DNA of 64,000 bases from Chryseobacterium sp. H1D6B (GCF_029892445.1 NZ_JARXVJ010000001.1:3968001-4032000); one strand, 5' to 3'; numbered from the stretch's first letter, positions 8,910 to 18,300 are shown. Notes: a model not told the origin generated them from the letters alone. Numbers and translations are program-made.

Positions 8910-9013
8910 TGGTGAGGCGGTGCAGGAGGAGCCGGCGGCCGAGGCGGAAGCCTGCAGGAAGCCAGCATACAGATCAATACCGATGCGGCGATTATTTTAA
9001 GTAAGCCCTTCAT
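8900..9013 (-). CDS. Small proline-rich lipoprotein, apparently truncated by a frameshift
   Basis: A 37-residue reading frame from the ATG at 9013. It has a lysine-start hydrophobic signal and a lipobox LASC (Cys about residue 20), then RLPPRPPAPPAPPHHGR and a stop at 8900. The GC-rich Pro/His coding stretch stands out from its AT-rich surroundings. After the stop, another minus-strand frame continues with a protein-like sequence (8805-8909), so the gene is probably interrupted. Small lipoproteins with PP/HH tails are common in Chryseobacterium-like genomes as a general impression; the function is unknown. Confidence 0.5.
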   Translation of the reverse strand: MKGLLKIIAASVLICMLASCRLPPRPPAPPAPPHHGR

Positions 9014-9106
9014 ATTTCTATTTTTTGGGATTGTACCATAAAACTATCAAGGTTAATGCCAAAGGACTATAAAAACATTCCAGATATATTTAGACCTTAG
9101 CTTTCA

Positions 9107-9607
9107 TTAATCAATTCCGACCGTTTCACTTCTTTTTTCAAGCATAACGATATCTTTCCACTCTCCATTAAGCTTCCCTACTTTCTTACGGATACCCACT
9201 GTTCTAAATCCATTTTTCTGATGAAATTTTATTGAACCCTCATTTTCGGGGAAGATATTCGACTGTAATGTCCAAAAGCCGTGGTTTTCGCTGTCTAAAA
9301 TCATCTTTTTAAGCAGCACTGAACCCAAACCAAGCCCCTGATATTTATTATCGAAATAAATGCTTACTTCTGCAACTCCTTTAAAGCATTCTCTTTTACT
9401 TACAGGTTTTAAAGCACACCAGCCTATCACTTCACTATCTTCGTTTTCCAGTACCCATCTGCAGTCGTTAAAAAATTCTGTATTCCAAACTTCTGAATTG
9501 GGAGCCTCTTTTTCAAAAGTGGCAATACCGCCGTCAATTCCCTGCTGAAATATTTCTAACACTTTCGCTTCGTCATTCGGAAGCATTTCTCTTATCTCGT
9601 AGTTCAT
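9107..9607 (-). CDS. GNAT family N-acetyltransferase (phosphinothricin-acetyltransferase-like)
   Basis: A 166-residue GNAT enzyme that transfers an acetyl group from acetyl-CoA. The acetyl-CoA pyrophosphate loop reads QGLGLGSVLLKKM. The opening IREMLPNDEAKVLEIFQQGI, with the following GIATFE, resembles the PAT/Bar and YncA-like branch, which acetylates amino groups of amino-acid-like compounds such as methionine sulfoximine; the actual substrate is not determined. It starts 4 bp after the DUF421 stop, so the two form an operon. Confidence 0.85.
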   Translation of the reverse strand: MNYEIREMLPNDEAKVLEIFQQGIDGGIATFEKEAPNSEVWNTEFFNDCRWVLENEDSEVIGWCALKPVSKRECFKGVAEVSIYFDNKYQGLGLGSVLLKKMILDSENHGFWTLQSNIFPENEGSIKFHQKNGFRTVGIRKKVGKLNGEWKDIVMLEKRSETVGID

Positions 9608-9611
9608 TTTA

Positions 9612-10124
9612 TTAATGATATTTTCTTTTATTTTTTCTTTTTATTCTGGAATAGTGGGTCTGTTTATTTTTTTCATCTTCAGAAACCACACTGATATTGC
9701 CGTCTACTTCCAGTACAGATAATTTTACATCGGCTATTGTACCAACACCATGTTCTCTTATTGCTTCTTCCAATTCATCTTTAGTAATTTTAACTTTATT
9801 CAGTGCTTTTTCATCTATCACACCATCTCTTATTAAAATCACAGGATCTGACTCCATAAAAGTTTCAAAAGAACGGTTGGAAAACATCAGTCTCTTTAAA
9901 ACAAAATTAGCGGCAAACAGCACTAAAGCCGCAATAAGACCTCCCTGCAGCGAGGTGTCCTGGCCTACCATTGCATTCTGTACCGCATTAGAAATTAAAA
10001 GCAGCAAAACCACATCCCCTGCATTAAGCTGGGAAAGCTGGTTCTTACCGAATAAACGAATGGCAATTACCATAAACAGGTAGACACAGAGTGAGCGGAC
10101 TACTACATCAAGAATCGGATTCAC
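9612..10124 (-). CDS. DUF421 (YetF-like) membrane protein
   Basis: A 170-residue protein with two to three N-terminal membrane helices (about 5-22, 38-52, 60-80) and a C-terminal soluble domain carrying the DUF421 signature DPVILIRDGVIDEKAL. It ends in a very basic tail. YetF-family proteins are found widely in membranes of bacteria; the role is unclear. The frame opens with GTG at 10124, and no upstream ATG is available. It is followed directly by the GNAT gene (4 bp). Confidence 0.82.
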   Translation of the reverse strand: MNPILDVVVRSLCVYLFMVIAIRLFGKNQLSQLNAGDVVLLLLISNAVQNAMVGQDTSLQGGLIAALVLFAANFVLKRLMFSNRSFETFMESDPVILIRDGVIDEKALNKVKITKDELEEAIREHGVGTIADVKLSVLEVDGNISVVSEDEKNKQTHYSRIKRKNKRKYH

Positions 10125-10299
10125 TGGATTTATTTATATACTCAAATGTATAAATTTTTATGATTGTGTCTGTAATTTTTAAAGAAGCTTATTGCACTTA
10201 CTAAAGATAATAAAAAAAAGAACCGTTTAAAACATTTATTCCGGTAAGCTCATCACTGGCATAAAGTTTGAGAGTTTTGTTTCGAGTCAAACACAAATT

Positions 10300-10830
10300 A
10301 TGAAACAATTATTTTTTTATTTAAGCATCCTGTTATTTTTCAGCAGCTGCGCAACCAGCAAAAAATCTGATCATTCTGAAATTTCATCAAAAATAACCAA
10401 ACTCTTTAAGTCTGAAAAATCATCTGATCCTATCCCTTTAAAGGATTTAATTTCTTCTGATCTTAAAAACATACTCGATGAAGTAACGAATGTATCAAAT
10501 GCTGATGCTGAAAGAGTAAAAAAGAGTGACCACCCTACTGATAAACCGTCTCTTATCGAAGGTTCTATTTTTACAGGAACGTATGACGGAGCTACAAAAT
10601 ATACCGTAAAGAAAATAATTATCAACGGAGATATTGCAGAAGCAGTTGTGGAACTTGAAGACAGCGGATCTTCTCCAACCGCCAAATGGGAAGACACTGT
10701 GTACCTCATCAATGAAAACGGCTGGAAAATAGACAATATTATTTTTCCTGAAAAAGTTGCTCTTAAAAATAAACTGAAAGATTTCATTTCAGAAACGAAA
10801 AAAGGATTTCAAGAGACAGCTAAAAAGTAA
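10300..10830 (+). CDS. Putative lipoprotein, unknown function
   Basis: A 176-residue protein with a lipoprotein signal peptide (MKQLFFYLSILLFFSSC, lipobox FSSC, Cys17). The mature part has a helical, Lys/Asp/Ser-rich N-terminal half. The second half, from about residue 85, has alternating strands (KYTVKKIIINGDIAEAVVEL, then DTVYLINENGWKIDNIIF) resembling NTF2-like/DUF3828-type folds. That comparison is by eye only. The gene stands alone on the plus strand and ends at a bidirectional terminator. Confidence 0.75.
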   Translation: MKQLFFYLSILLFFSSCATSKKSDHSEISSKITKLFKSEKSSDPIPLKDLISSDLKNILDEVTNVSNADAERVKKSDHPTDKPSLIEGSIFTGTYDGATKYTVKKIIINGDIAEAVVELEDSGSSPTAKWEDTVYLINENGWKIDNIIFPEKVALKNKLKDFISETKKGFQETAKK

Positions 10831-10853
10831 AATAAATTTATACCCACAATAAA

Positions 10854-10878
10854 AAAGCCACTTATAATAAGCGGCTTT
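10854..10878. terminator. Bidirectional terminator between convergent genes
   Basis: Arms AAAGCC(A)CTTA/TAAG(C)GGCTTT. On the minus strand the mismatch becomes a G-U pair and TTTTTT follows, so it best serves the peptide gene at 10885-11019; on the plus strand ACTTTTTT follows for the lipoprotein gene. Confidence 0.8.
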
Positions 10879-10884
10879 ACTTTT

Positions 10885-11019
10885 TTAAGGACATTGAGCG
10901 ATCGGTACTTCGCTGCATACTGTTTTATTTAATCTTTCGCAGTATACACAGTATTTCTTGGGTTCTCCCCCGTACACTGATCTCAGCCCTTCTCTGTTTA
11001 GTTTCTTTACATTTTTCAT
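10885..11019 (-). CDS. Double-glycine-leader, cysteine-rich small peptide (bacteriocin-like precursor)
   Basis: A 44-residue peptide. It has a charged leader (MKNVKKLNREGLRSVYGG) ending in Gly-Gly at residues 17-18, then a short core EPKKYCVYCERLNKTVC plus SEVPIAQCP, with four Cys (24, 27, 35, 43). A leader of the K-K-L-x-R-E-x-L type ending in GG is typical of peptides processed and exported by C39-peptidase ABC transporters, and of the bacteriocin-like peptides seen in Chryseobacterium. No transporter or modifying enzyme is next to it. It starts at ATG 11019 and ends at a shared terminator. The bioactivity is not known. Confidence 0.7.
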   Translation of the reverse strand: MKNVKKLNREGLRSVYGGEPKKYCVYCERLNKTVCSEVPIAQCP

Positions 11020-11133
11020 ATCGTTTAATTTTGTGGTTAGGTAAATTTAAAACGAAATTTCAATTATTTTATTACAAATTTATACTTAAAGTTTTCAGTA
11101 TTTACATCTCAAATTTTCAATACTTTACACAAT

Positions 11134-11159
11134 AAAAGCCATACGTCTGCATGGCTTTT
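11134..11159 (-). terminator. Hairpin terminator after uvrA
   Basis: Arms AAAAGCCAT/ATGGCTTTT with an 8-nt loop, 24 bp after the uvrA stop. Confidence 0.8.
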
Positions 11160-11182
11160 ATATTTATTTTTTATTGGAGAAA

Positions 11183-14014
11183 TTATTCCAATTCTCTTTT
11201 CAAAAACTTTCCTGTCAAACTCTTTTTAGACTTCACAATTTCTTCAGGAGTTCCCTGTGCAATGATCTGTCCTCCGTATTTCCCTCCTTCTGGCCCTACA
11301 TCAATCACATGATCTGCCAGTTTAATCACATCCATATTATGTTCAATGATAATGAATGAGTTTCCGAGTTCTACTAATTGATTAATGGCTTCCATCAGAA
11401 TCTTTACATCTTCAAAGTGCAGTCCTGTTGTAGGTTCATCCAAAATGTAAAGTGTATTTCCGGTCTGTCTTTTTGACAATTCTGTTGCCAGCTTGATACG
11501 CTGTGCTTCTCCTCCTGAAAGTGTTGTTGACTGCTGTCCAAGAGTAATATATCCTAAACCAACATCCTGAAGTGTTTTTACTTTAGCAAAAATCTTAGGA
11601 ATCGGCTGGAAGAAATCTACAGCTTCATCAATTGTCATATCCAGTACATCAGAAATAGATTTCCCTTTGTATCTTACTTCTAAGGTTTCTCTGTTGAAAC
11701 GTTTTCCGTTACAGGTTTCACAATGTACGTAAACATCCGGCAGGAAGTTCATCTCAATAACCTTTAATCCTCCACCCTGGCAGGTTTCGCATCTTCCCCC
11801 TTTTACATTGAAAGAGAATCTTCCAGGTTTGTAACCGCGGATCTTACTCTCAGGCAGTTCTGAAAAAAGGTTTCTGATATCCGTAAACATTCCGGTATAT
11901 GTCGCCGGGTTTGAACGCGGCGTTCTTCCGATCGGCGTCTGGTCTACGTCTACGATTTTATCTATATTTTCAAGACCTTCAATTTTTTTATAAGGTAAGG
12001 GCTCTTGGACAGCTCTGTAGAAATGTTTGTTAAGAATCGGATATAATGTTCCGTTAATCAATGAAGATTTCCCGCTTCCAGAAATTCCTGTAACCACCAC
12101 CAATTTTCCTAGCGGAATATCCAGTGTTACATTTTTAAGATTATTCCCTGTCGCTCCTTTTAATAAAATATTTTTACCGTTTCCTTCTCTTCTTATTTCC
12201 GGAACAGCTATTTTTCTTTTCCCATTGATATATTGTGCAGTAATGGTATCTGCTTTCAATAAATCCTTTGGTTTTCCCTGCCAAAGAATCTCACCGCCAA
12301 ATTTTCCTGCTCTCGGCCCGATATCCAATACCTCATCAGCTTCCAGGATCATATCTTTGTCATGTTCTACAACAAGAACAGAATTCCCAATATCTCTAAG
12401 GTTTTTTAAGGATGCGATCAGTCTTTCGTTGTCTCTTTGGTGAAGCCCGATACTTGGTTCATCCAATATATACAGTACATTGACCAATTGAGAGCCGATC
12501 TGGGTTGCAAGACGGATTCTTTGAGATTCACCTCCAGAAAGGGTTTTTGAGCTTCTGCTTAAACTTAAATATTCCAATCCTACATCCAGTAAAAACTGAA
12601 GACGGGTTTCGATCTCTTTTAAGATCTCATAAGCAATAATTTTATTTTTCTCTGAGAATTTATCTTTTATGTCGTGAAGCCATTCTTTTAAATCTGATAA
12701 ACTTAAGCCGTTGACCTCAGCAATATTTTTACCGTCAATTTTAAAACTTAAGCTGCCGGGCTGAAGACGTGTTCCGCCGCATTCAGGACAGGTTTCTTCT
12801 GTTGTGAAATGTCTTTCCAGCAAAACACCTTCATAAGATTCTTTTTCTTCAATAATTTCATCCATAAATGGAATCAATCCGTCGAAGCTTATCTTAATTT
12901 TCTTAGCAATTCCAGCGTACTTAAGATCTTTATTGAATTCTTTGTGACAGCCGTTGTAAATATAATCCAGTGCTTCTTCCGGAACATCCTTTAAAGGAGT
13001 CGTTAAGTCCAGGCCAAATATTTCCAAGATACTTTTGATCTGCGACAAGATCCATTTGTTGGATTTTATATCCTCTAAAGGCAGCAGTCCTCCCTGGTTA
13101 ATGGATAATTTTGGATTGTCGATAAAATAATCCTTGTTGATTTGTTTTATTGTTCCCAGCCCCTTACAATTCGGGCAGCTTCCTTTCGGAGAGTTGAAAG
13201 AAAATGTATTTGGTTCTGGTAAGGCTAATGAATGTCCTGTTTCAGCATCCATCAAGTTTTTTGAGAAATATTCTATATCTGTACCGCCCAGCTTCTGAAT
13301 TCCGATAACTCCTTCCCCCATTTCCATCGCAGTTCTCAGCGATTTTTCCATTCTGCTTTCGGAGGCATTTTCACCGATGATCCAGCGGTCGACCACAATA
13401 TCTATATCGTGGGTTTTGTAACGGTCAAGTTTTAAATCATATTCAATATCCTGAAGGTCTCCGTCAATTCTTGCCTGCCCGTATCCTTTCTTGGCCATCT
13501 GCACAAAAAGTTCGTGATAATGACCTTTTCTTGAACGCACTACAGGTGCCATAAGCATTATCTTCTCCCCTTTATAGTTTTCTTTGATGGCATCCAGGAT
13601 CTGGTCTTCCGTATAGCTTACTAATTTTTTTCCAGTGGATAATGAATACGCATCAGAAACTCTTGCATACAGCAGACGCAGGTAGTCATACAATTCTGTC
13701 ACTGTTCCTACCGTTGAGCGCGGGTTTTTATTAGTGGTCTTCTGCTCAATAGCAATAACCGGAGAAAGTCCTTCAATTTTATCTACGTCCGGACGCTCCA
13801 GTCCTCCTAAAAACTGGCGTGCATAGGCTGAAAATGTTTCAATATAACGGCGCTGGCCTTCTGCAAAAATAGTATCAAAAGCCAATGATGATTTTCCGCT
13901 TCCCGAAAGACCGGTGATCACCACTAATTCATTACGTGGAATTTTGACATTAATATTTTTGAGATTGTGCTCTCTGGCTCCGTAAATTTCAATATATTCT
14001 GTTGATTTGCTCAT
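11183..14014 (-). CDS. uvrA: Excinuclease ABC subunit A
   Basis: The 943-residue damage-sensing ATPase of nucleotide excision repair. It has two ABC ATPase halves: Walker [10 protein letters not shown] at about 35-43 and GISGSGKSS in the second half, with signatures [12 protein letters not shown] and [12 protein letters not shown]. The zinc-binding Cys motifs are [16 protein letters not shown] and CETCQGGG...CETCNGK. The length is typical of UvrA1, and no extra DNA-binding insertion is obvious. It is monocistronic, with its own TAnnTTTG promoter box upstream and a terminator downstream. Confidence 0.97.
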   Translation of the reverse strand: MSKSTEYIEIYGAREHNLKNINVKIPRNELVVITGLSGSGKSSLAFDTIFAEGQRRYIETFSAYARQFLGGLERPDVDKIEGLSPVIAIEQKTTNKNPRSTVGTVTELYDYLRLLYARVSDAYSLSTGKKLVSYTEDQILDAIKENYKGEKIMLMAPVVRSRKGHYHELFVQMAKKGYGQARIDGDLQDIEYDLKLDRYKTHDIDIVVDRWIIGENASESRMEKSLRTAMEMGEGVIGIQKLGGTDIEYFSKNLMDAETGHSLALPEPNTFSFNSPKGSCPNCKGLGTIKQINKDYFIDNPKLSINQGGLLPLEDIKSNKWILSQIKSILEIFGLDLTTPLKDVPEEALDYIYNGCHKEFNKDLKYAGIAKKIKISFDGLIPFMDEIIEEKESYEGVLLERHFTTEETCPECGGTRLQPGSLSFKIDGKNIAEVNGLSLSDLKEWLHDIKDKFSEKNKIIAYEILKEIETRLQFLLDVGLEYLSLSRSSKTLSGGESQRIRLATQIGSQLVNVLYILDEPSIGLHQRDNERLIASLKNLRDIGNSVLVVEHDKDMILEADEVLDIGPRAGKFGGEILWQGKPKDLLKADTITAQYINGKRKIAVPEIRREGNGKNILLKGATGNNLKNVTLDIPLGKLVVVTGISGSGKSSLINGTLYPILNKHFYRAVQEPLPYKKIEGLENIDKIVDVDQTPIGRTPRSNPATYTGMFTDIRNLFSELPESKIRGYKPGRFSFNVKGGRCETCQGGGLKVIEMNFLPDVYVHCETCNGKRFNRETLEVRYKGKSISDVLDMTIDEAVDFFQPIPKIFAKVKTLQDVGLGYITLGQQSTTLSGGEAQRIKLATELSKRQTGNTLYILDEPTTGLHFEDVKILMEAINQLVELGNSFIIIEHNMDVIKLADHVIDVGPEGGKYGGQIIAQGTPEEIVKSKKSLTGKFLKRELE

Positions 14015-14050
14015 AATTTATGGTGATCTTACCTGAAAATCACGACGGTG

Positions 14051-14058
14051 CAAAATTA
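14051..14058 (-). promoter_or_regulatory. Promoter -7 box of uvrA
   Basis: TAATTTTG on the minus strand, a TAnnTTTG match 36 bp before the uvrA ATG. Confidence 0.45.
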
Positions 14059-14238
14059 CGGAATTTTATGAAATTTATGTGTTAAAATATAGATGGAAAA
14101 TATCTATCAGTATTCTTTTGAATGAATTGAAATATTCTCTGCTAAATTAAAAAAAAACGAATCGGATTCTCTGCTTTATCAGAGGGGCATTCTTGTGTAT
14201 TTATTTTTTAGTCTAATGTATTTTAAGAACATAAAAAA

Positions 14239-14258
14239 GACCGGTGCAATTACCGGCC
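14239..14258 (-). terminator. Hairpin terminator after tssF
   Basis: On the minus strand GGCCGGT/ACCGGTC arms with a 6-nt loop, followed by TTTTTT. It closes the tssE-tssF pair. Confidence 0.8.
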
Positions 14259-14274
14259 TCTATAGTTTATTGAT

Positions 14275-16158
14275 TTAATTTTCAAAAAAATCTGCATCCT
14301 CGTTACTGATCTTCACCAGATACTCTATTCCGTCTATTGCTTTAGTGATGATCTGGTTCCGGAGAATATTGGCTGTATTTTCCCAATACATTCTTCCGTA
14401 AAAAGAATAATTCTGCGGAATAATCTCAACTTCAACAGTCCGTACAAATCCTTCTTTAGGTTTATTGCTGATCATAGTTCCTCTTTTCACCCTTACTTCT
14501 TTCAATTCATCTTTAAGAATCATTCTGCAGTAATTTTTAACGTCTTCCAGAGAAATGATCTTATCTCTTGTCGTCAGTGCATATTTATACGCCTGAATAC
14601 TGTCAGTCCCTTTTTGTTCTTCAGCGCCGCCGATAGTTTCAGAGAGAAGGACCAGCGACTGGGATTTCAGCTGATTAGACAATTCGGTTCCGGGACGCAT
14701 ATGATTCGCTAATGTACAGTGCGTGATCCAGAACGAAGCATAGGTGTGGTCTGTTTTTTCAACAGGCTCCATGATCACATAATTTACTTCCTGCCTGATG
14801 CTTCTTTTGGCATTATTTACTTTCTGCACCATGGATTTCATCTTATCGGACATTTCTCCCAGCACTCCTTTTACATTATCCCGGTTCAAAAGGGAAAATG
14901 CCGCAATTTCATCTCTGGTCAGTTCCAGCACATTTGCGATCATGTCAACAGCATTTCTGTTGGTAAAACGTTCCATTCCTCCTTTTCTTACAGTATAAAG
15001 TCCCTTTTTAAGATCATCTGCCGGCGTGAAAGGAATTTCTGTATATCTTCTTCCTTCTCCATCCTGAACTTCATCTACATATAAAAAATGTTCTCCTTCT
15101 TCTGTGATCAGGGGAATATTATTTCCCATGATATCTAAACTGTATTCTGTTTTTTTCCAGCCTCTGTTATAGATTGGAAAAGCATTTAATACAAACGAAA
15201 AATTATCTAAAATTTCGGCGGAGAACTGCGGTGGAAATTCTAATGTAATCCATAAATAGCGCTTTCCGTCGATCTCCTTTTTAATATCGTCCCGGTCCTC
15301 AAGGAAATCTAAATTATCGGGCAGTTTTCCTGCTTCAGAAAATAAACTGTTTGAAATGCCGGTGATCTCAATGAATTTTTGATGATAAATACTTTTAATA
15401 TCATCTATTGTTTTTGTTTTAATAGACTGCTCATGAAACATCTGCTCATAGCCTTCTGTCTGTTTGCTTTTAATATAAGACAATCCTTCTCTTACAAATA
15501 AAGGGTTTGTGTTGCTTGTCACCGTAATGTAGGGCAGCAGCTTATACACAAAATCTAAATGTTCAAAAGCTGGATTTGAACAGAATATACTTAGATATTT
15601 AGGAAAATTTTCACTGGTGTATTTCGTGACGTCAATTCCTATGGTTACTTTTCTGTAATCTGACGGTTTCCCCTGAAATCTGGCAACCGGTATTTTATTT
15701 AACCTGTCGTCTATACTGTAACAGGTGTTTCCCACAAACATAATTGAAGTCTGCACTTTATTAATCCTTACATTTCCAATGGGGGTAAAAGGGATATTAA
15801 CCTGTTTATCTGATTCCGACTTTATGGTAGAAGTCATCTGTTTTCTAAAGAAAAATTCCGTGTGCTCCAGCAGTATCTCAGAGGATTCATCTGGTGCAGT
15901 AAATGCCACTGAGTGAGCCGGAATGGGATGGGTATAGATAGACGGAGTAAGAAGCTTAGCAAGTTTTTCTAAAATGCGCGCATTTACCGTCTGTATTTCG
16001 TTATTAGCTTTAAAAACTTCTGTACTGAATGCATCAATTAACAATTTCACAAAAGGATCCAGAGACTGCGGACTTTTTAATCCCCAGACTTTAGTTGCAT
16101 TCTGAAGCATTCTTGCTTTTACGGATTCTTTGGAATAAATATTCTGATCTAAATTCAT
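14275..16158 (-). CDS. tssF: Type VI secretion system baseplate subunit TssF
   Basis: A 627-residue protein of the TssF/VasA family, the baseplate wedge component that pairs with TssG around the spike of contractile type VI systems. The N-terminal region (SVKARMLQNATKVWG, FVKLLIDAFSTEVFKANNEI, then ARILEKLAKLLTPSIYTHPIPAHSVAF) follows the TssF pattern, and the length fits the Bacteroidota T6SS-iii form. It is 22 bp downstream of tssE, and a strong terminator follows. No tssB, C, D, G, H, K, N or R is in the window, so the pair stands apart from any full locus. Confidence 0.82.
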   Translation of the reverse strand: MNLDQNIYSKESVKARMLQNATKVWGLKSPQSLDPFVKLLIDAFSTEVFKANNEIQTVNARILEKLAKLLTPSIYTHPIPAHSVAFTAPDESSEILLEHTEFFFRKQMTSTIKSESDKQVNIPFTPIGNVRINKVQTSIMFVGNTCYSIDDRLNKIPVARFQGKPSDYRKVTIGIDVTKYTSENFPKYLSIFCSNPAFEHLDFVYKLLPYITVTSNTNPLFVREGLSYIKSKQTEGYEQMFHEQSIKTKTIDDIKSIYHQKFIEITGISNSLFSEAGKLPDNLDFLEDRDDIKKEIDGKRYLWITLEFPPQFSAEILDNFSFVLNAFPIYNRGWKKTEYSLDIMGNNIPLITEEGEHFLYVDEVQDGEGRRYTEIPFTPADDLKKGLYTVRKGGMERFTNRNAVDMIANVLELTRDEIAAFSLLNRDNVKGVLGEMSDKMKSMVQKVNNAKRSIRQEVNYVIMEPVEKTDHTYASFWITHCTLANHMRPGTELSNQLKSQSLVLLSETIGGAEEQKGTDSIQAYKYALTTRDKIISLEDVKNYCRMILKDELKEVRVKRGTMISNKPKEGFVRTVEVEIIPQNYSFYGRMYWENTANILRNQIITKAIDGIEYLVKISNEDADFFEN

Positions 16159-16180
16159 AAATTCTAATTACAATAAATAC

Positions 16181-16621
16181 TTAATCGATCGACATGGGGC
16201 TCAAAAATAATTCTGTAGAAAAACTAAACCGTTCTCCTGAATCTTCCATTTTTGCATTGACCGCCACTCTTACTTTCTTTTTTATTTCCGTATGCTCTTT
16301 GGTATCATAGTTATGTTCTACAAATTCTATGTGAGCCTGGATCTGTGGCTGTACGATCCTCGGTTCATATTCCTGTATCTGCCTTTTAAGACTTTTAATA
16401 AAAATATTTTCCCAGACAGCGCTTGTAACTCCATTATCGAATTCTAAATTCCAAACGTCATTTCCGTAGTTGTCATCATATCTGTTCTCTCCTTTTTTGG
16501 TTGTTATCAGCAGCATAATGTTATGGGCTATACTTTCCCCCATTCCGCAGGTGTCTATACTTCCTCCTTCGGACATTAGTGTTGACGGCACAAAAGGCAT
16601 TCTGTAATTTGGTGTGTCCAT
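16181..16621 (-). CDS. tssE: Type VI secretion baseplate subunit TssE (GPW/gp25 family)
   Basis: A 146-residue gp25-like protein. The family's motif is visible as SIAHNIMLLITTKKGENRYD, followed by the acidic NDVWNLEFDNGV, then IKSLKRQIQEYEPRIVQPQI, the typical EPR motif. gp25/TssE joins the baseplate to the sheath in contractile machines. It is the first gene of a two-gene unit with tssF. The 281-bp region upstream contains two overlapping inverted repeats at 16720-16764. Confidence 0.85.
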   Translation of the reverse strand: MDTPNYRMPFVPSTLMSEGGSIDTCGMGESIAHNIMLLITTKKGENRYDDNYGNDVWNLEFDNGVTSAVWENIFIKSLKRQIQEYEPRIVQPQIQAHIEFVEHNYDTKEHTEIKKKVRVAVNAKMEDSGERFSFSTELFLSPMSID

Positions 16622-16719
16622 AAATCAACTTCTTTATTATTTCATGGTATTTTTCATATAAAACAAAATACCAATTTAAACATTTTCACGAAATAATGAG
16701 TTATAACAAAAATAAAAAT

Positions 16720-16764
16720 CTTGTTTGAAATTTACGGCCTTCAAACAAGTCTCAGAGCCGTAAA
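16720..16764 (-). promoter_or_regulatory. Two mutually exclusive hairpins (attenuator-like) between permease and tssE
   Basis: In minus-strand order, TTTACGGC pairs with GCCGTAAA (plus 16757-16764 and 16731-16738). CTTGTTTGAA pairs with TTCAAACAAG (plus 16740-16749 and 16720-16729), and the latter is followed by ATTTTTATTTTT. The arms overlap, so only one stem can form at a time; the second looks like an intrinsic terminator. It lies about 140 bp after the permease stop and about 100 bp before tssE. Confidence 0.5.
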
Positions 16765-16902
16765 TTCATTTATTCAATACTTCTTACTGTTCTTAACTTC
16801 TTATTAAAACTTAATGGTTAAATTTAAAACATTAGAAATTTTAAGAGATTAAAATTAGTAAGAGATTATTTCGTTATTACAATAACAGATTTCAACTTTC
16901 AA

Positions 16903-18300
16903 TTAATTATTTTCTTCAGCCTTTTTCCTGCGGTTGATAAAATAATACACCGGAAGTCCGAGCAGCACCATTAAGAATCCCGGCCAGGTATACTGCTGCT
17001 TATAGATGAGAAGCAGCATACAAAATCCGGTGCCTATTACTAAATAAAGAACCGGTGTCACTGGATACAGCCAGGTTTTATAAGGCCTTTCAAGATCGGG
17101 CTGTTTAAATCTTAAATAGATCACTCCAAAAACCGTAATCATATAGAACAAAACGATCACGAAAGAGATCATGTCTAAAAGGTTCCCGTACTGTCCGCTT
17201 AAACATAGTAAAGAAGCCCATACGCCCTGCATCCATAATGCATTGGCCGGAACTTCATTTTTATTGTTTTCCACGGCAGATTTAAAGAAAAGACCGTCTT
17301 TTGCCATCGTCTGAAATACTCTTGCTCCTGCCAGGATCAATCCGTTGTTGCATCCAAAAGTAGAGACCATTACCAAAAGGGCAATGATGATTGTTCCTGC
17401 ACTTCCAAAAATATTCTGGGACGCGGCTACTGCTACCCTGTCATTGGCTGCAAAAGCAATAGAATCTCTGTCTAAAGCATTTAGATAGACATAATTTACA
17501 GCCAGATATAAGGTCATTACAGCTGTAGTTCCGTAGATCATAGCTTTTACAACGTTCTTTTTAGGGTTTTCAATTTCTCCGGAAACAAAAGTTACGCTTT
17601 CCCAAGCCACAGAACTGAAAACTGATCCTACCATTGCAGCAGCGATCCCTCCCATTAAAGTCATTCCGTCAATAGGCTTCCATTCGGTCTGCTTAAAATT
17701 TTGAAAAGCTTTTGTCCCCAAGCTGAAATTTTCAGAAAGATGAGAGTTTTGTACTAAAATAAATCCGGCGGCGATCAATCCTAATAGTGCAATGATCTTA
17801 GAGGCCGTAAAAATATTCTGAAGGAGTTTACCGCTTTGTACCCCTCTCGTATTGATATAAGTAAGCAAAAGAATGATTACAATTGCTAAGATCTGTATCC
17901 ATGTGATTTGAAATTCTCCGCTTTTAAAAATAGGTGCGGCATCATTAAGAAACGGAACAAGATAGGCAGTAAACTTACCAAAGGCCATCGCAACTGCAGC
18001 AATAGTCCCGGTCTGAATTACCGTAAATAATCCCCATCCATAGAGAAAGCCCATTTTTTTACCGAAAATCTCTGTAAGATACGTGTACTGTCCGCCTGCT
18101 TTTGGAAACAAAGCAGAAAGCTCACCGTAACTTATCGCCGCAGCCACTGTCATTACTGCGGTAATAATCCAGACCACTACCAGCCAGTATCCTGAACCCA
18201 GGTTCCGCATCATATCTGCACTTACAATGAAGATTCCGCTTCCTATCATAGAACCCATTACAAGCATAACGGCGTCCCAAAGTTTTAGTTTTTTCTGCAT
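16903..18300 (-). CDS. APC family amino acid permease
   Basis: A 465-residue inner-membrane transporter with about twelve helices. It has the APC-superfamily substrate-binding segment GSMIGSGIFIVSADMM in helix 1 and SYGELSALFPKAGGQYTYL, typical of L-type/amino-acid-polyamine transporters. It probably exchanges or symports amino acids. The specific substrate cannot be read from sequence. I use the ATG at 18300 (MQKKLKLWDAV); a longer frame needs TTG at 18330. It is divergent from the DUF4920 gene. Confidence 0.88.
   Translation of the reverse strand: MQKKLKLWDAVMLVMGSMIGSGIFIVSADMMRNLGSGYWLVVVWIITAVMTVAAAISYGELSALFPKAGGQYTYLTEIFGKKMGFLYGWGLFTVIQTGTIAAVAMAFGKFTAYLVPFLNDAAPIFKSGEFQITWIQILAIVIILLLTYINTRGVQSGKLLQNIFTASKIIALLGLIAAGFILVQNSHLSENFSLGTKAFQNFKQTEWKPIDGMTLMGGIAAAMVGSVFSSVAWESVTFVSGEIENPKKNVVKAMIYGTTAVMTLYLAVNYVYLNALDRDSIAFAANDRVAVAASQNIFGSAGTIIIALLVMVSTFGCNNGLILAGARVFQTMAKDGLFFKSAVENNKNEVPANALWMQGVWASLLCLSGQYGNLLDMISFVIVLFYMITVFGVIYLRFKQPDLERPYKTWLYPVTPVLYLVIGTGFCMLLLIYKQQYTWPGFLMVLLGLPVYYFINRRKKAEENN

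Noticed and set aside
14169..14184. CTCTG/CAGAG hairpin upstream of uvrA
   Set aside because: Only 5-bp arms in an AT-rich region with no T-run; too weak to call as a terminator or operator.
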